Source: Planococcus sp. 107-1
GTDB lineage: Bacteria; Bacillota; Bacilli; Bacillales_A; Planococcaceae
Assembly (NCBI RefSeq): GCF_021513255.1
Contig: NZ_CP090977.1
Coordinates: 1,364,001 to 1,428,000, forward strand
Direction of reading: 5' to 3'
DNA: 64,000 nt
Under the pieces are notes generated by a model. That model made no database searches. It worked only from the letters and a program-made list of their open reading frames with translations, and was not told the DNA's origin. Numbering within the stretch: the stretch's first letter is position 1; every line of letters begins with the position of its first letter. The position numbers were made by a program, and so were the translations under genes. Positions 17,067 through 26,356 of the stretch are shown one piece after another.

Positions 17067-18104
17067 ATGGAAGCACAATTGCAGGCATTGAAAACAGAAG
17101 CGCTTGAAAAAATTGCATCAGCGGCGAATGTAAAAGAATTGAATGACGTCCGTGTCGCTTATTTAGGGAAAAAAGGGCCAATTACTGATCTATTAAAAGG
17201 CATGGGGAAATTACCGGCTGAAGAACGTCCGAAAATGGGCGCACTAGTCAACGTAGTTCGTGAAGAAGTCACGACTTCGCTTGAAGAACGCATGGTGATT
17301 CTGGAAGAAGAAGCGATCAATCTGAAGTTGCAAAGTGAAACGATCGATATCACATTGCCAGGGCGTCCTGTTCGTACAGGAAACCCGCATCCATTAACGC
17401 GCGTTATCGAAGAAATCGAGGATTTATTCGTATCGATGGGTTATGAGATCGCTGAAGGTCCGGAAGTGGAAAAAGATTATTACAACTTTGAAGCTTTGAA
17501 TTTGCCGAAAGGCCATCCAGCCCGTGATATGCAGGATTCCTTCTATATTACGGAAGACATTCTGCTTCGTACGCATACATCGCCGGTACAAGCCCGTACG
17601 ATGGAAGCAAAAGGCGGCGAACCGATTAAAATCATCTGCCCAGGGAAAGTATATCGCCGCGATAACGACGATGCGACGCATTCCCATCAATTCACGCAAA
17701 TCGAAGGATTGGTCATCGGTGAAGACATCCGCATGAGTGATCTTAAAGGGACGTTATCCGTATTCGCGAAGAAGATGTTCGGAGACGACCGTGAAATCCG
17801 CCTTCGTCCGAGTTTCTTCCCGTTCACAGAGCCTTCTGTTGAAATGGATATCTCGTGCTTTAAATGCGGAGGATCTGGCTGCAACGTCTGCAAAAAAACC
17901 GGATGGATTGAAATTCTTGGAGCCGGAATGGTGCATCCGAACGTACTTGAAATGGCCGGCTATGATTCAAAACGCCTGACAGGATTTGCTTTCGGCATGG
18001 GGCCGGAGCGTATTGCAATGCTGAAATACGGCGTAGAAGACATCCGCCATTTCTATACCAATGATGTCCGCTTTTTATCCCAATTCCAGCGCACTGAAGT
18101 TTAA
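17067..18104 (+). CDS. pheS: Phenylalanyl-tRNA synthetase alpha subunit
   Basis: Catalytic subunit of the (alpha-beta)2 class II synthetase. An N-terminal coiled-coil (about 1-85) binds tRNA; the catalytic domain follows with class II motif 2 ([20 protein letters not shown]) and motif 3 near [12 protein letters not shown] Cys cluster [17 protein letters not shown] near residues 260-276 is typical of this bacterial subgroup. It has 345 residues, starts after AAGGAGGAG, and is 14 bases upstream of pheT. Confidence 0.97.
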   Translation: MEAQLQALKTEALEKIASAANVKELNDVRVAYLGKKGPITDLLKGMGKLPAEERPKMGALVNVVREEVTTSLEERMVILEEEAINLKLQSETIDITLPGRPVRTGNPHPLTRVIEEIEDLFVSMGYEIAEGPEVEKDYYNFEALNLPKGHPARDMQDSFYITEDILLRTHTSPVQARTMEAKGGEPIKIICPGKVYRRDNDDATHSHQFTQIEGLVIGEDIRMSDLKGTLSVFAKKMFGDDREIRLRPSFFPFTEPSVEMDISCFKCGGSGCNVCKKTGWIEILGAGMVHPNVLEMAGYDSKRLTGFAFGMGPERIAMLKYGVEDIRHFYTNDVRFLSQFQRTEV

Positions 18105-18118
18105 GGAGGAAATAAAAC

Positions 18119-20521
18119 ATGCTCGTATCCATTAAATGGTTGAAAGAATATGTAAATACACAAGAGTTAGACCCGGCTGAACTGGGCGAGAAAATTACCC
18201 GTTCAGGCATCGAAGTGGACGCAGTCATCGACCGTTCACATGGCATGACGAACGTCGTAGTCGGTTACGTTGAATCATGCGAGAAACATAAGGAAGCGGA
18301 TAAATTATCGATTTGCCAAGTAAATGTCGGAGAAGATGGCATTGAACAAATCATCTGCGGCGCACCGAATATTGCGGCTGGCCAAAAAGTCATCGTTGCC
18401 CGCCCTGGCGCTAAATTGCCAGGCGGCGTGAAAATCAAAAAAGCGAAGTTGCGCGGTGAAGTTTCAAACGGGATGATCTGCTCACTTCAAGAACTGGGCA
18501 TTGAAGGGAAATTGGTTCCTAAAGCATATGCAGAAGGCATTTACGTGCTTCCGGAAAACGCAGAAATCGGTTCTGATGTTGTAACGAATTTTGACCTGGA
18601 TGACACCGTACTTGAACTTGGCTTGACTCCAAACCGTGCAGATGCAATGAGCATGCTAGGTGTGGCTTATGAGGTCGGCGCTATTTTATCAGAAGAAGTA
18701 AAACTGCCGGAAGCAACATACACAGAAGCAGCGGATACGGCAGCGTCAATGCTGACATTGAACATTGATGCACCGGAAGCGAATCCGCTTTATGTGGCGA
18801 AAGTCATCCGCAATATCGAAGTGAAAGAGTCGCCGATGTGGCTGCAGCAGCGGTTAATGGCAGCAGGCGTCCGTCCGCATAACAACGTCGTCGATGTGAC
18901 GAACTTTGTCTTAATGGAATACGGCCAGCCGCTACATGCGTTTGATTATGATTCTTTGAAGACCGGAAATATCACAGTTCGCCATGCGAAGCAGGACGAA
19001 TTGATTACGACGTTGGACGATGCAGAACGGAAATTATCGCCTCATCATTTAGTGATTACAAACGGCGAAGAGCCGGTTGCCTTAGCAGGGGTTATGGGCG
19101 GCGCGAATTCAGAGGTAAGCGATTCGACAACAACGATTGTCATCGAATCTGCTTATTTCGCATCAGGATCGATTCGTCAAACTTCGAAAGACCATGGATT
19201 GCGCAGCGATGCGAGCTCACGCTACGAAAAAGGCGTTGACCCGAACCGTGTCATTCCTGCAGCAGAACGTGCTGCAAGCTTGATCGCAGAACTTGCCGGA
19301 GGAGAAGTGCTTGCAGGATCCATCATTTTTGATGAGCTTGAGCGCGAAGAAAAAATCGTGAAAGTAAGCCCGGATTTCATTAACACCCGTCTTGGAATGA
19401 AAATTCCATTTGAAGACATGCTTGAGATTTTGGAGCGCTTGAAGTTTAAAACGGAAGCGGCAAACAACCAACTGATTATTTCAGTGCCTACTCGACGCCA
19501 GGATATTCAAATTGAGGAAGATGTTGTGGAAGAAATCGCACGCCTTTACGGCTACGACGAAATTCCTGCCACTTTGCCTCAAACGGAAGCACGCCCAGGC
19601 GGTTTGACGCCGTATCAAGCGAAGCGCCGCATGGTCCGCCATTTCCTTGAAGGTGCAGGGTTATTGCAAGCGACGACGTATTCATTGACATCTGAGAAGT
19701 CGGCGAAGCAATTTGCTTTGACGGAAACGGATACGACAAGATTATTGATGCCGATGAGCGAAGAACGCAGCATTCTGCGCCAGAGCTTGTTGCCGCATTT
19801 ATTGGATTCAGTGACACATAATACAGCTCGCCGCATCGATTCAGTGGCGCTGTATGAAACAGGCGCTGTGTTCTTGAAAACAGAGGATGAATTATTGAAC
19901 GAAGAAGAGCATCTGGCAATTGCCATGACGGGCTTATGGCTCGATAATAGCTGGCAAGGCGAGAAGAAACCAGTCGATTTCTTCGTGCTAAAAGGCATCG
20001 TTGAAGGGCTTGGTGAAAAATTGGGTGTTGAATTGTCCTTTGAACGTGGACAAATGGACGACCTCCATCCGGGAAGAACGGCATTCATCATTCATGACGG
20101 ACAGCGGATCGGCGTCATTGGCCAATTGCATCCGACAGAACAAAAAGAACGTGATTTGAAAACCACTGTCGTTCTCGAATTGAATTTAGCTGAACTATTG
20201 AATTTAGCAGCGGATCCATTGCTTTACACGCCGGTACCGCGCTACCCATCTATCACACGCGACGTAGCACTTGTATTGTCGAAGATTGTGGAAGCGGGCA
20301 CGATTGAAAAAGTCATCCGAGGCGCTGGCGGCAAATTGCTGAAAGATGTCCGTGTCTTTGACTTGTACGAAGGCGACAAGATGGAAGCAGGCAAAAAATC
20401 AGTAGCGTTCACGTTAACGTACTTTGATCCAGAGAAAACCTTGACGGACGAAGAAGTCGTAGCCGTGCATGATAAAGTATTGAAAGCTTTAACAGAAGTT
20501 GGAGCAGAACTGCGGAGTTAA
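18119..20521 (+). CDS. pheT: Phenylalanyl-tRNA synthetase beta subunit
   Basis: The 800-residue subunit has the expected domain order: an EMAP-II-like tRNA-binding domain (about 40-150), B3/B4 editing domains (about 210-390), B5 (about 405-475), a catalytic-like core, and the C-terminal ferredoxin-fold anticodon-binding domain (about 705-800, starting YPSITRDVAL). Editing of mischarged Tyr is the known role of B3/B4. It is co-transcribed with pheS and ends at a strong terminator. Confidence 0.97.
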   Translation: MLVSIKWLKEYVNTQELDPAELGEKITRSGIEVDAVIDRSHGMTNVVVGYVESCEKHKEADKLSICQVNVGEDGIEQIICGAPNIAAGQKVIVARPGAKLPGGVKIKKAKLRGEVSNGMICSLQELGIEGKLVPKAYAEGIYVLPENAEIGSDVVTNFDLDDTVLELGLTPNRADAMSMLGVAYEVGAILSEEVKLPEATYTEAADTAASMLTLNIDAPEANPLYVAKVIRNIEVKESPMWLQQRLMAAGVRPHNNVVDVTNFVLMEYGQPLHAFDYDSLKTGNITVRHAKQDELITTLDDAERKLSPHHLVITNGEEPVALAGVMGGANSEVSDSTTTIVIESAYFASGSIRQTSKDHGLRSDASSRYEKGVDPNRVIPAAERAASLIAELAGGEVLAGSIIFDELEREEKIVKVSPDFINTRLGMKIPFEDMLEILERLKFKTEAANNQLIISVPTRRQDIQIEEDVVEEIARLYGYDEIPATLPQTEARPGGLTPYQAKRRMVRHFLEGAGLLQATTYSLTSEKSAKQFALTETDTTRLLMPMSEERSILRQSLLPHLLDSVTHNTARRIDSVALYETGAVFLKTEDELLNEEEHLAIAMTGLWLDNSWQGEKKPVDFFVLKGIVEGLGEKLGVELSFERGQMDDLHPGRTAFIIHDGQRIGVIGQLHPTEQKERDLKTTVVLELNLAELLNLAADPLLYTPVPRYPSITRDVALVLSKIVEAGTIEKVIRGAGGKLLKDVRVFDLYEGDKMEAGKKSVAFTLTYFDPEKTLTDEEVVAVHDKVLKALTEVGAELRS

Positions 20522-20534
20522 TTAAATGAATAAG

Positions 20535-20577
20535 TAGAAGAGGCGGAATCAGTAAGATTCCACCTCTTCTTTTTTTA
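20535..20577 (+). terminator. Intrinsic terminator after pheT
   Basis: AGAAGAGGCGGAATC pairs with GATTCCACCTCTTCT around AGTAA, followed by seven or more T residues. Confidence 0.92.
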
Positions 20578-20713
20578 TGTGAAAAAAGACCTTAAAGGTA
20601 TTGTAAAAAATATTAAAAAATAACCACTTAAGTTCCATTAATATGGTAATATTAAGTTGTTAATTAATGGTATATAAAGAAAATAGTTAAAATTCGATAA
20701 ATGGAGGTTGTAT

Positions 20714-21091
20714 ATGAAGAAAAATATAAAAAGTGAGAAAGGATTAACATTGGTAGAGGTTCTAGCAGCAACCGTTATTTTGGGGATCGTTCTAATTTCA
20801 TTTATGTCTTTTTTTGCTCAATCTGCAAGATTCACTGTCCATAATAGCGAAAAGTTAACAGCTGTTGAGGTTGCGGAGGACGTAATGGGAGAAATTAGAC
20901 AAGGAAAAACAGCCATTCCCACAGCTAAATACAAAAACTTTGAAATTTTTATTGCTGTAACGGATGGTCCAGCCAATACAAAGTTAAAAAAAGCCGTCAT
21001 TACAGTGAAAAACACCTCGAAAAGCGAGTTGAAGAGCAAGGATTTTGTAACTGAAATGTACTTCAAACCGGCTAGCGGGGTGTCGTCATGA
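20714..21091 (+). CDS. Type IV prepilin-like protein (class III signal, E5 present)
   Basis: A 126-residue protein with a prepilin peptidase site KG|LTLVEV followed by a hydrophobic helix of about 20 residues; Glu5 of the mature protein is present. The rest is a small variable C-terminal domain. No family more specific than pseudopilin/minor pilin can be assigned; it is PilV-like in layout. The ATG at 20714 follows ATGGAGG. It overlaps the next gene by 4 bases. The block is richer in A and T than its neighbours. Confidence 0.85.
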   Translation: MKKNIKSEKGLTLVEVLAATVILGIVLISFMSFFAQSARFTVHNSEKLTAVEVAEDVMGEIRQGKTAIPTAKYKNFEIFIAVTDGPANTKLKKAVITVKNTSKSELKSKDFVTEMYFKPASGVSS

Positions 21092-21486
21092 GAAATGAAC
21101 GTGGAATATCTTTAGTAGAGATATTAGCTGCATTAGCCCTTGTAGGGATCATTATGGCTTTAGCAGTGTCTGTATTCGTAAACGGATCCAAAGCTTCAGT
21201 AAGGTCAACAGCAAACCAAAGAATTCAACAAGAAGCAAATTACATAGTAGAAGTAATTAGAAGCGAATACTTAAAAAACACTAGCGAGACAATCAAATTA
21301 GAGATAAAAACGGGAGGAAGTCCCGAAATCTTATTGATGAATGGAAAAAAGATTTCAGAAGGCTATGATTTTAATTCAACCACCCTTTTGATTGAACGAG
21401 TCAAAGACGTAAAATTTAATTTGGAATTAAAGTCTAATCAAGACAGCCAACATAAAATTGAAACCACTTTTAGTAAACTGCGATAA
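21088..21486 (+). CDS. Type IV prepilin-like protein (second minor pilin)
   Basis: A 132-residue protein with the cleavage motif RG|ISLVEI and Glu5, then a hydrophobic helix and a hydrophilic C-terminal domain. By order and size it resembles a PilW/GspJ-type minor pilin. It starts within the end of the preceding gene (ATGA overlap) and is followed 11 bases later by the PilX-like gene. Function is inferred from the signal only. Confidence 0.83.
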   Translation: MRNERGISLVEILAALALVGIIMALAVSVFVNGSKASVRSTANQRIQQEANYIVEVIRSEYLKNTSETIKLEIKTGGSPEILLMNGKKISEGYDFNSTTLLIERVKDVKFNLELKSNQDSQHKIETTFSKLR

Positions 21487-21497
21487 GGGGGATTGAA

Positions 21498-22550
21498 GTG
21501 AGACATATCAAAAACGAAAATGGCTATGCGTTAGTCATGGTTATATTGTTGGTTGTTGTTTTCACCACTCTAGGCATGGGATTGTTAGCGATGAATATAA
21601 ACGCAAACAAGCAATTTAATGTGAAAGAAGATCAAGTGCAAGCAAGGCATCAGGCGGAGATGGGTGTACTGCATTATAAAGAAGAAATTAAAAGAGTTGT
21701 AGAAAGCTATGATTTCGTAACATATAAAAATAAAAGTGAACAAGAAAATTTAATGCTGAATGGGGATTTGCTATGTAATAAAATAAATTCGATAAAAATA
21801 ATTAAACTTTCAGATTTAAATGATAAAAATTATGAAGTAAGTATTGTTTCTCCATGTAAAACTGCTACAGATAATCAATTAACAGTAGAAATATTAAGCG
21901 TAGGTAAAACCCTGAGTACTTTTAAATCTATAAAAAACACATTCAAAATGAGTCCACCAACTATATTAGCTAATCAACCGATAAAAAAATTTCCAGAGAA
22001 ACCAAATCGTCCATCAAACTACACACCTAAAAACTCTAATGATCCTTTAGATGAGAGTGGATACGTTGAAATTACAGTGCCGTTTATAACTAAGAAACAA
22101 GAGCATCATTTTAAGGATCATTTTGTGATAAGTGGAGTTAAAGGTAATGCATTCACAGTAGGAGGTGGTAAAGAAGATAAAGTTTTGGTTGAAAAAGACC
22201 TATATATGGATGGGAATTTATATATTCAAAACCATGCATGTATTTTAGTAAGAGGAGATTTAATAATAAATGGGGATTTAACAAGCCAATCTAATGGTGG
22301 GGAAATTAATATTATCGTTTTCGGGGATGCGCTAATCCTTGGTAATGAAAATTTAAAGTCAGATGATCATTTGTTTGTGAAGGGAGATGTCTATTTAAGT
22401 CAAAATAAAACAAAAATCTTAAAGTATAATAAAGGAAGTTCTGGTAATTGTAAAGCTCCTGACTCTTGGTATGAACCTTTAAAACCAATACCTGATATAA
22501 ATAAATATCGCTGGGAAGTACAAGATTCAATTGATCCAGTATATTTATAA
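21498..22550 (+). CDS. PilX/GspK-like minor pilin with beta-helix-like C-terminus
   Basis: The N-terminus, from GTG 21498 after AAGGGGG, has the prepilin motif NG|YALVMV. Position 5 is Met, not Glu, as in the GspK/PilX type that caps pseudopilus tips. After a long hydrophobic helix, residues about 190-305 show short repeating strands (DLYMDGNLYIQNHA, VRGDLIINGDLTSQ, VFGDALILGN, FVKGDVYLSQ) that suggest a right-handed beta-helix or bactofilin-like fold. Length 350. The gene is AT-rich. No ATPase, inner-membrane protein or prepilin peptidase is nearby, so assembly must use machinery elsewhere. Confidence 0.78.
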   Translation: MRHIKNENGYALVMVILLVVVFTTLGMGLLAMNINANKQFNVKEDQVQARHQAEMGVLHYKEEIKRVVESYDFVTYKNKSEQENLMLNGDLLCNKINSIKIIKLSDLNDKNYEVSIVSPCKTATDNQLTVEILSVGKTLSTFKSIKNTFKMSPPTILANQPIKKFPEKPNRPSNYTPKNSNDPLDESGYVEITVPFITKKQEHHFKDHFVISGVKGNAFTVGGGKEDKVLVEKDLYMDGNLYIQNHACILVRGDLIINGDLTSQSNGGEINIIVFGDALILGNENLKSDDHLFVKGDVYLSQNKTKILKYNKGSSGNCKAPDSWYEPLKPIPDINKYRWEVQDSIDPVYL

Positions 22551-22626
22551 TGAAACTTTATAAAGAATTCAATACATAGCTACTATTTATGGAGGTAGTA
22601 ATTAAATAAGTGAGTAAAAAGTAAAC

Positions 22627-22663
22627 CGAAAAAAGCAGAATCCCAAGATTCTGCTTTTTTCTG
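22627..22663. terminator. Bidirectional terminator between the pilin operon and rnhC
   Basis: AAAAAAGCAGAATC pairs with GATTCTGCTTTTTT, with A and T runs on both sides. It lies between converging transcripts. Confidence 0.88.
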
Positions 22664-22758
22664 TCCATCTTTATAAGGGTTCAAGTAATCATTTTGTAAT
22701 CAAAATGTGCTAGTAATCTTTCCTAAGAATGATAAAATAAGAATATTCCAAAAAAATC

Positions 22759-23691
22759 TTAGTAGCGTTTTTTATTCGCCAATGCTTGGGCTTTCTTCGT
22801 GTTCGCAAAATGGGCTTTTGTGATGTTTTTTAAATAGCTCTCGCCGTGCTTCAATAAAATCTTGGCAGCAGCTTCATCCACTATTTTTCCGGCGCCTTTT
22901 GGCAAAGTGACACCGGTTTCGCTGCTCATGCGGTCCATTTCTTCCAAGAAAGCGACTCGCGCAATGATGGATGCGCAGGCAACGGAAACGTGGAGGCCTT
23001 CCGCTTTTGTCGAGAACAGGACATTTTCCTGGATGATTTCTTTTTCATCTTTTATGTGTTTATAATAAATGCCGCGTTCAGCAAATTGGTCGATCAAAAT
23101 GGCATCCGGCTTTTCCGGTGCGATTTTACGGAGTACATGTTTTAATGCTTGGTTGTGCATCAAGGCTTTGATTTTTCCTTGCGACCAGCCTTGTTCCTGC
23201 ACGCGGTTGTATTTTTCATTTTTTAAGGTCAATACGCTATGGGCAAACGCCGCTTTTAGGTCTGGAGCAACGCTGCGCATCCAGGCGTCAGTCAGCTGTT
23301 TGGAATCTTTTACGCCGAGCTCGTGGGCAAGCGCCACTTTATCCGCCGGAACGTAGCAGGCAGCGACAGTGATCGGACCAAAGAAATCGCCGGTCCCGGT
23401 TTCATCTGAACCGAGTACGGAAAGTCTGGCGAAATTCGGAGGCAGCTGATCACCTTTGGCTGTGGATGTTTTTGCGGCTGCGGCCTCAACTTCTCCCCAA
23501 CGCGCAGCTTCCCGTTCGGCACCGGCACCTTGGAACATCACTTTTCCGGACGTGTAGACCGTGACGACTGCATCCGTTAATTTGGCTGTAAAGCGGATGT
23601 AAGGCGCTTTCGCGGCCACTTGTTTCGGCTTATAATGGGCAATGATTTGGAGGAGACTTTCCTCCGGCAGTTTCAACACAATATTTGACAT
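22759..23691 (-). CDS. rnhC: Ribonuclease HIII
   Basis: Cleaves the RNA strand of RNA-DNA hybrids. The start at 23691 (MSNIVLKLPEESL) follows AAGGAGGCG on the minus strand and gives 311 residues. The N-terminal TBP-like substrate-binding domain (about 1-85) is followed by the catalytic domain with LGSDETGTGDFFGP, which supplies the Asp/Glu metal ligands of the HIII type. In B. subtilis, as here, it is divergent from zapA. Confidence 0.95.
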   Translation of the reverse strand: MSNIVLKLPEESLLQIIAHYKPKQVAAKAPYIRFTAKLTDAVVTVYTSGKVMFQGAGAEREAARWGEVEAAAAKTSTAKGDQLPPNFARLSVLGSDETGTGDFFGPITVAACYVPADKVALAHELGVKDSKQLTDAWMRSVAPDLKAAFAHSVLTLKNEKYNRVQEQGWSQGKIKALMHNQALKHVLRKIAPEKPDAILIDQFAERGIYYKHIKDEKEIIQENVLFSTKAEGLHVSVACASIIARVAFLEEMDRMSSETGVTLPKGAGKIVDEAAAKILLKHGESYLKNITKAHFANTKKAQALANKKRY

Positions 23692-23775
23692 GAAGGCGCC
23701 TCCTTTCTTATGATTCACATTGTACGCGTGTTCATGTTATGATTATCTATAGCATTTCTAAGGAGGGGTGGAGCA

Positions 23776-24036
23776 TTGTCGGATGAACATAAAATAACGA
23801 CTTCAGTCGAAATCTACGGCTATACCTATAAAATTGTCGGTACGGAAACATCCGGTCATATGCGGCAAGTGGCCTCGATGGTGGATGAAAGTATGCGTGA
23901 GTTCCATGCGATGAATCCATCTCTCGATAGTTCGAAGCTGGCAGTTTTGACCGCCGTCAATACGGCACATGAATATCTTAAACTGAAAGAGCGGGTAGAA
24001 CAATTAGAAAATGAATTGAGAAAGTTGAAGGGTTGA
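23776..24036 (+). CDS. zapA: Cell division protein ZapA
   Basis: Short protein (86 residues) that bundles FtsZ filaments and supports Z-ring assembly. The N-terminal region ([17 protein letters not shown]) is followed by a C-terminal coiled coil ([18 protein letters not shown]). It starts at TTG 23776 after AAGGAGGGG. First gene of the zapA-cvpA pair, with polX and mutS2 after it. Confidence 0.92.
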   Translation: MSDEHKITTSVEIYGYTYKIVGTETSGHMRQVASMVDESMREFHAMNPSLDSSKLAVLTAVNTAHEYLKLKERVEQLENELRKLKG

Positions 24037-24041
24037 CGTAG

Positions 24042-24578
24042 ATGCTTGATATTATTTTATTGATTTTATTGATTGGCGGCATAATCGTAGGCGCAAAACG
24101 AGGGCTGGTTCTTCAGCTGATCCATATGGTTGGATTTGTCGTGGCGCTCGTTGTCGCTTATCTCTATTATAAACCGCTCTCGGAATATTTTGTGCTGTGG
24201 ATCCCGTATCCGGCTGTCAACGATGAATCCCGTTTCACGATGGCCATCGAACAGCTGGACCTGGATCAGACTTTCTATCAGCTATTTGCTTTTGCCTTGA
24301 TTTTCTTTGTGGTGAAATTCGGTCTGCAGCTGCTTGCTTCCATGTTCGATTTCTTGAAGTACTTGCCGGTGCTCGGCTTTATCAGCAAGGTGCTCGGCGC
24401 GGTACTTGGATTTATTGAAGTGTACATACTCCTATTTATCTTTATCTATGTGTTTGCGCTGCTTCCGATGGACGCGGTCCAAAACCAGCTCGAGAATTCC
24501 AGCCTCGCTCAAATGATGCTGGAGCATACGCCTTATTTCTCTGAGAAAGTAAAAGAATGGTGGTATATTTATATGTAA
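24042..24578 (+). CDS. cvpA: CvpA family membrane protein
   Basis: A 178-residue protein with four to five membrane helices and the N-terminal family pattern ILLIGGIIVGAKRGL. CvpA homologues are named from colicin V production in E. coli; the role in Firmicutes is unclear (B. subtilis YshB). The 5-base gap from zapA points to one transcript. A terminator follows. Confidence 0.88.
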   Translation: MLDIILLILLIGGIIVGAKRGLVLQLIHMVGFVVALVVAYLYYKPLSEYFVLWIPYPAVNDESRFTMAIEQLDLDQTFYQLFAFALIFFVVKFGLQLLASMFDFLKYLPVLGFISKVLGAVLGFIEVYILLFIFIYVFALLPMDAVQNQLENSSLAQMMLEHTPYFSEKVKEWWYIYM

Positions 24579-24582
24579 GCAG

Positions 24583-24614
24583 TAACTTCTCTCTTACTGG
24601 AGGGAAGTTTTTTT
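24583..24614 (+). terminator. Intrinsic terminator after cvpA
   Basis: AACTTCTCTC and GAGGGAAGTT form the stem, followed by TTTTTTT. Confidence 0.82.
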
Positions 24615-24640
24615 AAGTCTAAATCTGGAGGTCTGTCTGC

Positions 24641-26344
24641 ATGAATAAGAAAATCATCATCAGAACACTCGAAAAAATTGCGTTATATATGGAATTAAAA
24701 GGGGAAAACCCGTTTAAAGTATCGGCTTTCAGAAAAGCCGCGCAAGCGCTTGAGCTCGACCAACGGAGCTTGGATGAGTTAGGAGACGTAACGAAACTGA
24801 AAGGCATCGGCAAAGGGACAGGGGATGTCATTTTGGAATTGATGGACACTGGAAAATCCACGGTTCTTGAAGAATTGCAGGAAGAGGTGCCAAAAGGGCT
24901 GATTCCGTTGATGAAATTGCAGGGCTTGGGCGGCAAGAAAATCGCGAAGCTCTATAAGGAACTAGGCATCGATTCAGCGGAAAGCTTGAAACAGGCATGC
25001 CTGGACCATGAAATCCAGAAGCTTCCGGGTTTTGGGCCGAAATCGGAAGAGAAGATCCTGAAAGAATTGACCGATTTCGAATCGCGTCCAGGCAGACATC
25101 CGATCTGGAAAACGGAAGAAGCCGTCGAATTCATCCAGGACATTTTGTCGAAAATCCAGGAAGTCACGGAATTCTCCGTGGCAGGAAGTTTCCGCCGGAC
25201 AAAAGAAACGAGCAAGGATCTGGACTTCATTGTAGCAACATCTGCTCCGTTAATCGTCAAAGAGCAATTGCTTGAAGCTTTGCCGGTCCAGGAAACCATT
25301 GCGTCTGGAGACACAAAAGTGTCGGTGACAGTGGAATTCCAGGATTTGATCGATATCGATTTCCGTTTGGTAGCGCCGGAAGAATTCACTACTGCGCTGC
25401 ACCATTTCACCGGATCGAAAGACCATAATGTGAAAATGCGGCAGCTAGCGAAATCGCAGAATAAGAAAATCAGTGAGTACGGCGTTGAGCAGGAAGACGG
25501 TTCAATCGCGACCTTCGCTTCCGAAACGGATTTCTATGCTCATTTCGGTTTGCCTTTCATTCCGCCTTCCGTCCGGGAAGACGGCCGGGAATTGGATCGC
25601 CTCGAAGAATTGCCGGATCTTGTTGAGCTAAAGGACATCAAATCGGATTTGCATATGCACACCACTTGGTCGGACGGCGCGCATTCGCTGCCTGAAATGA
25701 TTGATGGCTGCCGCGCAAAAGGCTATGAATACATGGTCATCACCGACCATTCTGAATACTTGAAAGTGGCGAATGGCTTGACGCCTGAACGCCTGTTAAA
25801 ACAAAATGCGGAGATCCGTGAGCTGAATAAAAACTACAATGATATTGAAGTCTTATCCGGTACAGAAATGGATATATTGCCGGATGGTTCGCTGGATTTT
25901 GACGATGAAGTACTCGAACAGCTGGATTTTGTCATTGCGAGCATCCATTCCAGTTTTCAGCAGCCGCAGGAGCAAATCATGGCACGCCTGTTAACGGCAA
26001 TGAAAAATCCGAATGTGGATATGATCGCCCATCCGACTGGCCGCATCATTGGCCAACGGAGCGGCTACGACCCGGATATCGAACAGCTATTGGACTGGGC
26101 GAAAGAATACGGCAAAATCGTCGAATTGAATGCAAGTCCTTACCGGCTTGATTTGGCAGTGGAACATTTGGAAATGGCGCAGGAAAAAGGTGTGCCGGTT
26201 GCCATCAATACAGACGCCCATGCCATTGAAGGATTGGATGTTATGGAAACAGGGGTCAAGCATGCGCAAAAAGCTTGGCTGAAAAGGGACCATGTAGTCA
26301 ATACATGGCCGCTTGAACGCTTTAAAGAATTTTTGAAAAAGTAG
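24641..26344 (+). CDS. polX: DNA polymerase/3'-5' exonuclease PolX
   Basis: Family X polymerase fused to a PHP phosphoesterase domain, used in gap-filling base-excision repair. Helix-hairpin-helix elements (LKGIGKGTGDVI, LQGLGGKKIAKLY, LPGFGPKSEEKIL) occupy roughly 50-140. The nucleotidyltransferase motif GSFRRTKETSKDLDFIV gives the catalytic aspartates near 185-202. The PHP domain starts near residue 335 with DLHMHTTWSDG and continues with VITDHSEY. The 567-residue length is typical. It ends 3 bases before the mutS2 ribosome binding region. Confidence 0.96.
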   Translation: MNKKIIIRTLEKIALYMELKGENPFKVSAFRKAAQALELDQRSLDELGDVTKLKGIGKGTGDVILELMDTGKSTVLEELQEEVPKGLIPLMKLQGLGGKKIAKLYKELGIDSAESLKQACLDHEIQKLPGFGPKSEEKILKELTDFESRPGRHPIWKTEEAVEFIQDILSKIQEVTEFSVAGSFRRTKETSKDLDFIVATSAPLIVKEQLLEALPVQETIASGDTKVSVTVEFQDLIDIDFRLVAPEEFTTALHHFTGSKDHNVKMRQLAKSQNKKISEYGVEQEDGSIATFASETDFYAHFGLPFIPPSVREDGRELDRLEELPDLVELKDIKSDLHMHTTWSDGAHSLPEMIDGCRAKGYEYMVITDHSEYLKVANGLTPERLLKQNAEIRELNKNYNDIEVLSGTEMDILPDGSLDFDDEVLEQLDFVIASIHSSFQQPQEQIMARLLTAMKNPNVDMIAHPTGRIIGQRSGYDPDIEQLLDWAKEYGKIVELNASPYRLDLAVEHLEMAQEKGVPVAINTDAHAIEGLDVMETGVKHAQKAWLKRDHVVNTWPLERFKEFLKK

Positions 26345-26356
26345 GAGGTGTCTCGT

